Positions 60,169 through 64,000 of a DNA stretch of 64,000 nt are shown piece by piece. A model generated the notes under the pieces. It had not been told where the DNA came from, ran no database searches, and saw only the letters and a program-made list of their open reading frames with translations. Origin of the DNA: Paucibacter sp. B2R-40 (GTDB lineage Bacteria; Pseudomonadota; Gammaproteobacteria; Burkholderiales; Burkholderiaceae_C). The position numbers were made by a program, and so were the translations under genes. The stretch lies in the NCBI RefSeq assembly GCF_025717555.1, contig NZ_JAJIRP010000009.1, positions 231,245 to 295,244 of the forward strand, written 5' to 3'. Positions within the stretch are counted from its first letter, which is position 1. Each line of letters opens with the position of its first letter.

Positions 60169-60717
60169 CTAGGACAGCTGCGCTTCGGCGATCAAGGCTG
60201 AGAGTGCCACCGGCGACAAGACTTGGTCGAGATTGAGAAGCGCGGCATAGCTTCCTGCCACATTGACCATGCCGGCCAGAAACTCGCCAGCCACGCCCAC
60301 ACCCAGACTGGGCACCGGCTCGATGCGCTTGGAGTCCACATCCAGCACTTCAAACACGGCATCCACCAAGACGCCGGCAATCAGGCGGTCAAAGTCTTCG
60401 TCGCCTTTGGCCTCCACCACGATGATGGCGGAGCGTCGGGCAATCACGGTCGCGCCAAAGCCGAAGCGCGCGCCCAGATCGATCACCGGCACCACCGCGC
60501 CGCGCAGATTCATCACGCCACGCACAAAGTCGGGTGTTTGCGGCAGCGGCGTCAAGCGCCCAACCTCAAGGATTTCGCGCACCGCTTCAATCGGCACCAC
60601 CAGGGTTTCAGCGCCGACGGCCAGGCGCAACATTTGGCACATCGGGCCGGCGGCCGCTTGTTCGGCGATGGCGCCGCGCAGGCGGTCGGCCGGGGCGTCA
60701 CGTGTGGGTCTGCTCAT
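60169..60717 (-). CDS. cheW: Chemotaxis coupling protein CheW
   Basis: Coupling protein of 182 residues linking receptors to CheA. The CheW fold is shown by LRLAVGAETLVVPIEAVREILEVGRLTPLPQTPDFVRGVMNLRGAVVPVIDLGARFG in consecutive short strands, with VVEAKGDEDFDRLIAGVLVDAV and the C-terminal FLAGMVNVAGSYAALLNLDQVLS. The first 30 residues are a variable extension. It lies 17 bp downstream of the MCP gene. Confidence 0.93.
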   Translation of the reverse strand: MSRPTRDAPADRLRGAIAEQAAAGPMCQMLRLAVGAETLVVPIEAVREILEVGRLTPLPQTPDFVRGVMNLRGAVVPVIDLGARFGFGATVIARRSAIIVVEAKGDEDFDRLIAGVLVDAVFEVLDVDSKRIEPVPSLGVGVAGEFLAGMVNVAGSYAALLNLDQVLSPVALSALIAEAQLS

Positions 60718-60734
60718 GGCGAGGCCTCAATTCT

Positions 60735-63467
60735 TCAAAAACGTTTGAAATACGATTCATCAATCTCGCCTGCGCCGGTTTTAGCCGGTTTGGCAGGCCT
60801 GCTCGGTCTGGCTTGGCCGGCGGCAGCGGGCGTCGAAGTTGCGCTTTCTCCACGCGCTTGTGCTTGGCTGGCCGGCGCCTTGTATTGCTGCAGTTTTTGC
60901 GCCACCGATAGCTGGCGTTTGGGCGGCGCCGTTGCGTCCATGGGCCTGCTTGGCGGGTGGCGATCTGGCCCTTGGCGAACTGAGGTTTGGCTGTGCTTGT
61001 CAAGCTTGCTGCTGCCAGCAAAGCTGCTGGCGCCTTCAGCCAATCTGAAGAAAGCCATCTGCTCTTGCAACTGCCCCGCTTGGCCCGAGAGCTGTTCGGC
61101 CGTGGCCGACAGCTGTTCAGACGCCGACGCGGTCTGTTGTGTCGCCGTCGACAAATGGTTCATCGCCGCCGTGATCTGCGCCACGCCTTCGGCCTGCTCG
61201 GTCGACGCAGCCGAAATTTCCTGCACCAACTCCGAGGTCTTCTGAATCGAGGGCACCATATTGCTCAAGAGCGTGCCGGCCTGCTCGGCCAATTGCACGC
61301 TGGTGCCGGCCAAGGTGCCGATTTCCTGTGCCGCCACTTGGCTGCGTTCGGCCAGCTTGCGCACCTCGGCGGCCACCACTGCGAAACCCTTGCCATGCTC
61401 GCCGGCGCGGGCCGCCTCGATCGCCGCGTTCAATGCCAAAAGGTTGGTCTGGTAGGCAATGTCGTCAATGATGGAAATCTTGGTGGCGATCTGCTTCATC
61501 GCCTCCACCGTCTGGCTGACGGCCTGCCCGCCCTGAATCGCTTCCTTGGCGGCCTGCGTGGCCATGCCGTCGGTGAGGTTGGCGCTGTCGGAATTCTGTT
61601 TCACCGAAGCCGCCATCTCCTGCAACTGTGCGGTGGTTTGCTCGACGCTGGTGGCCTGTTGCGAGGCCGAGTGCGACAAGCTCTGCGAGGTCTGCGAGAC
61701 CTGCTCGGATGCCCCGCTGAGTTGCTCGGCTGCGGTGCGCACCTCGCTGATGGTGGCGCTGACGGTATCGACCAAGAGGTTGAACTTTTCGCCCAGCATC
61801 ATGAAGAAGGCCTGTTTGCCATCGAGTGGCACGCGCTGGGCGAAGTCGCCACGGGTGGCGCCCTCCACCATGCTGGCGATTTCATTCTCGACGGCGACCT
61901 CCAAGGTGCGGTCCAGCCATTCGACCACGGTGCCCAGGCGCTGGCCAGCGCTGTCGGTGATGGGGTTGGCGGTCAGCGCGAAGCTGAGGCCGCTGACCTT
62001 GATCTCGGTTTTGTATTCACCCTTCAAACCACCCAGCAGATTGCGTTGATGCGAAGGGTTACGGTGGAACTGGTCAAAGTTGGATCCGACGATGGCGCGC
62101 GCATTGAACTGCGGCAAGACCTTGCGCAGTTCGCCCTCATTGCGCTGCATCATCTGAGCGGCCGAGGCATTGTTGTAGATGATCCTGCCGTCGTTATCGG
62201 CAATCATCACATTGGTCGAGCAGATGTCCAGCGCTTGCTTGACTCGCGAGTTCTCGGCCGCCAACAGCGCTTCGCGTTCCAAGGCGGCCAACTCGGCCGT
62301 CATATCACGCCACTCCACCACCGTACCCAGGCGCTTGCCGGCGGTGATGACAGGGTTGACGATCAAATCGAAGCGCCGCCCGCCAATGTTCAGGCGGGTC
62401 TGATGCGCGCCGGTCAAGCGGTCCAGCAGGCCGCGTTGATGGGCCGGGTTCTTGTGGAAGCCATCGATATTGGTACCCATCAAGGTGGCCGCATTGAAGC
62501 TCGGCAGGTCCTTGCGAATGTCGGACTCGGCGGCGGCCAGCATCGCGCGCAGCGAGGCATTGCCATAGATGATGTTGTAGCCGGGGTCGGCCACCATCAT
62601 ATTGGTGGCGGCAACATCCAAGGCTTGGCGAATGCGCTCGGCTTCATCGGCGCGCTTGTTGGCATCGGCGAACTCGAAGCCCAGCCGGGTCTGCACGCGC
62701 TTGAGTGCGAGCATCATCGCGGATAACTCGTCACTGCCGCTGACCTCGACGACGCCATCAAAGCGGCCCTGGCCGAACTGTTCAAACTGCCCCGCGGCGC
62801 GACTCAAGGTTTTTGCCAGGCGCTGGGTATGGGCATGCAAACTCCATCCGCCCAAGAGCAACAAGGCCAAAGCCGGCCCGCCCAGGGCCATGGTCATTTG
62901 AGGCCAGGCCAAGCCCAAACCCAGGCCCGCTGTGACCAGCAGGAGCGCGTTCAAAGCGGCTTTGCTGCTCAGCGGCAAGGCCCCGATCTTGCGCTGCAGT
63001 GCGTCCACGATGCCTGGACGCACGCCCTGGCCCTCACGTATCACCCAGCCCTGGGCTTGGCCGGCCTTGAATTTGCGATACAACGCGTCGGCAGCGGCGA
63101 CTTGATCGCGCTCGGGTTTGGTGCGCACCGACATATAGCCGCCCACCGCTGAGCCTTCCTTGACCGGCGTTGCGTTGGCCAGCACCCAATAGAAGTTGCC
63201 GTTTTTGCAGCGGTTCTTGACCAGGCCGGTCCAGGGTCGACCGTCCTTCAGCACCCGCCACATATCGTCGAAGGCCTCTTCCGGCATGTCAGGGTGGCGC
63301 ACCAAGTTGTGGGGCTGGCCAATCAATTCGGCCTCCGTGAAGCCGCTGGCCTCGATGAAGGCGTCGTTGATGTAGGTGATGCGGCCCTTCAGGTCGGTGC
63401 GCGACACGATGGTCATGCCTTCCTTCAGCACATATTCCTGCTGCGTGACGGGGAGATTGCTGCGCAT
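60735..63467 (-). CDS. Methyl-accepting chemotaxis protein with three PAS domains
   Basis: Chemoreceptor of 910 residues. An Aer-type PAS ([30 protein letters not shown]) occupies about residues 20-120. A hydrophobic hairpin ([33 protein letters not shown]) at about 165-205 follows. Two closely related PAS-like domains ([12 protein letters not shown] and [14 protein letters not shown]) lie between about 285 and 520. The signalling coiled coil has the hairpin tip [23 protein letters not shown]. There is no large periplasmic domain, so redox or cytoplasmic cues are likely. The tail is disordered and ends in YFKRF. Confidence 0.93.
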   Translation of the reverse strand: MRSNLPVTQQEYVLKEGMTIVSRTDLKGRITYINDAFIEASGFTEAELIGQPHNLVRHPDMPEEAFDDMWRVLKDGRPWTGLVKNRCKNGNFYWVLANATPVKEGSAVGGYMSVRTKPERDQVAAADALYRKFKAGQAQGWVIREGQGVRPGIVDALQRKIGALPLSSKAALNALLLVTAGLGLGLAWPQMTMALGGPALALLLLGGWSLHAHTQRLAKTLSRAAGQFEQFGQGRFDGVVEVSGSDELSAMMLALKRVQTRLGFEFADANKRADEAERIRQALDVAATNMMVADPGYNIIYGNASLRAMLAAAESDIRKDLPSFNAATLMGTNIDGFHKNPAHQRGLLDRLTGAHQTRLNIGGRRFDLIVNPVITAGKRLGTVVEWRDMTAELAALEREALLAAENSRVKQALDICSTNVMIADNDGRIIYNNASAAQMMQRNEGELRKVLPQFNARAIVGSNFDQFHRNPSHQRNLLGGLKGEYKTEIKVSGLSFALTANPITDSAGQRLGTVVEWLDRTLEVAVENEIASMVEGATRGDFAQRVPLDGKQAFFMMLGEKFNLLVDTVSATISEVRTAAEQLSGASEQVSQTSQSLSHSASQQATSVEQTTAQLQEMAASVKQNSDSANLTDGMATQAAKEAIQGGQAVSQTVEAMKQIATKISIIDDIAYQTNLLALNAAIEAARAGEHGKGFAVVAAEVRKLAERSQVAAQEIGTLAGTSVQLAEQAGTLLSNMVPSIQKTSELVQEISAASTEQAEGVAQITAAMNHLSTATQQTASASEQLSATAEQLSGQAGQLQEQMAFFRLAEGASSFAGSSKLDKHSQTSVRQGPDRHPPSRPMDATAPPKRQLSVAQKLQQYKAPASQAQARGESATSTPAAAGQARPSRPAKPAKTGAGEIDESYFKRF

Positions 63468-63528
63468 GGCGGGGTTCTCGCTCGAGAAGTTTTTTTGAGC
63501 TTGCTTTGTGGCTTGCGGTGACCTTCTA

Positions 63529-64000
63529 TCAGCGCCTCAGCGGCCGGCGTTGGTTGGCGGCGGCCGAACCGGCTTGACCCTCATCATCGGCCAGCCTGAA
63601 GAAGGCCATCTGCTCTTGCAACTGCGCAGCCTGCGCCGACAATTCTTCTGCCGTGGCCGACAGTTGCTCGGACGCCGAGGCGGTCTGCTGCGTCGCAGTA
63701 GACAGGTGATTCATCGCGCTATTGATTTGCGAGACGCCCTGCGATTGCTCACTGGATGCGGCCGAAATCTCCTGCACCAACTCCGAGGTCTTCTGGATCG
63801 AAGGCACCATATTCGTCAGCAGCGTGCCGGCTTTCTCGGCCAGTTTGACGCTGTTGCTCGCCAAGGTTCCTATTTCCTGCGCGGCGACCTGGCTGCGCTC
63901 GGCCAGCTTGCGCACTTCGGCCGCCACCACCGCGAAGCCCTTGCCATGCTCGCCAGCGCGCGCCGCTTCGATCGCTGCGTTCAGCGCCAGCAGATTGGTC
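63529..64000 (-). CDS. Methyl-accepting chemotaxis protein (C-terminal part)
   Basis: The last 157 residues of an MCP whose 5' end lies beyond the right edge. The frame is open to 64000 and starts [21 protein letters not shown], the hairpin tip that contacts CheA/CheW, followed by [16 protein letters not shown] and [23 protein letters not shown] (methylation helix). It is closely related to the same region of the adjacent three-PAS MCP but ends in RRPLRR without a YFKRF-like tail. The gap between the two MCP genes is 61 bp. Confidence 0.93.
   Translation of the reverse strand, partial: TNLLALNAAIEAARAGEHGKGFAVVAAEVRKLAERSQVAAQEIGTLASNSVKLAEKAGTLLTNMVPSIQKTSELVQEISAASSEQSQGVSQINSAMNHLSTATQQTASASEQLSATAEELSAQAAQLQEQMAFFRLADDEGQAGSAAANQRRPLRR

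Noticed and set aside
63468..63528. Possible sigma28 (flagellar) promoter between the two MCP genes
   Set aside because: No TAAA-N15-GCCGATAA-like sequence could be found on the minus strand.

Overview
The window is GC-rich chromosomal DNA from a Gram-negative betaproteobacterium, most likely Burkholderiales of the Rubrivivax/Leptothrix/Roseateles-type lineages. This rests on gene order and family knowledge: pilMNOPQ-aroK-aroB-dgt-gltBD, mlaFEDACB with mlaA inside the operon, pilB-pilC-pilD-coaE-zapD-yacG, a general porin with a terminal Phe, and hexR-controlled zwf/tal/pgi. No tRNA, rRNA, CRISPR array or prophage was seen, and no gene-free stretch exceeds 300 bases.

Layout: (1) 2-6251: the 3' part of a porin gene, a DUF3047-type lipoprotein and a four-gene oligopeptide-type ABC transporter (two permeases, two ATPases) with no binding-protein gene beside it. 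(2) 6255-9240: lptM, cyaY (frataxin) and the PBP1A gene. (3) 9519-20119: pilMNOPQ (inner-membrane assembly complex and secretin of type IV pili), a large Ig-like lipoprotein gene inserted before aroK-aroB, then a dgt-like gene. (4) 20144-20995: a REP-associated (RAYT) transposase bracketed by two direct and two inverted copies of a 17-bp repeat. (5) 21065-27423: gltBD (GOGAT) ending in a clear intrinsic terminator. (6) 27638-35328: a pilin/minor-pilin operon (pilE-like, fimT, pilV, pilW, pilX, pilY1) ending in a TonB-like gene. (7) 35442-39401: the mla operon for retrograde phospholipid transport. (8) 39410-45188: zwf-hexR facing tal-pgi-HAD phosphatase, with a HexR-like palindrome inside a tal promoter. 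(9) 45177-50847: yacG, zapD, coaE, pilD, pilC, pilB. (10) 50986-57564: two tandem paralogous membrane histidine kinases downstream of a PhnD-like periplasmic binding protein, with a divergent single-domain response regulator. (11) 57568-64000: a chemotaxis operon (two MCPs, cheW, cheR, cheD, cheB) that runs off the right edge; cheA is not in the window.

The genes combine into a strongly surface- and motility-oriented region. Nearly all type IV pilus parts are here: alignment complex, secretin, pilins, tip adhesin, prepilin peptidase, extension ATPase and platform protein. The retraction ATPases pilT and pilU are absent. A chemosensory system, outer-membrane lipid homeostasis genes and central carbon/nitrogen housekeeping genes complete it. 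The most plausible under-described pieces are the binding-protein/double-kinase module, the Ig-like lipoprotein in the pil-aro cluster, the TonB-like protein in the minor-pilin operon, and the RAYT cassette.
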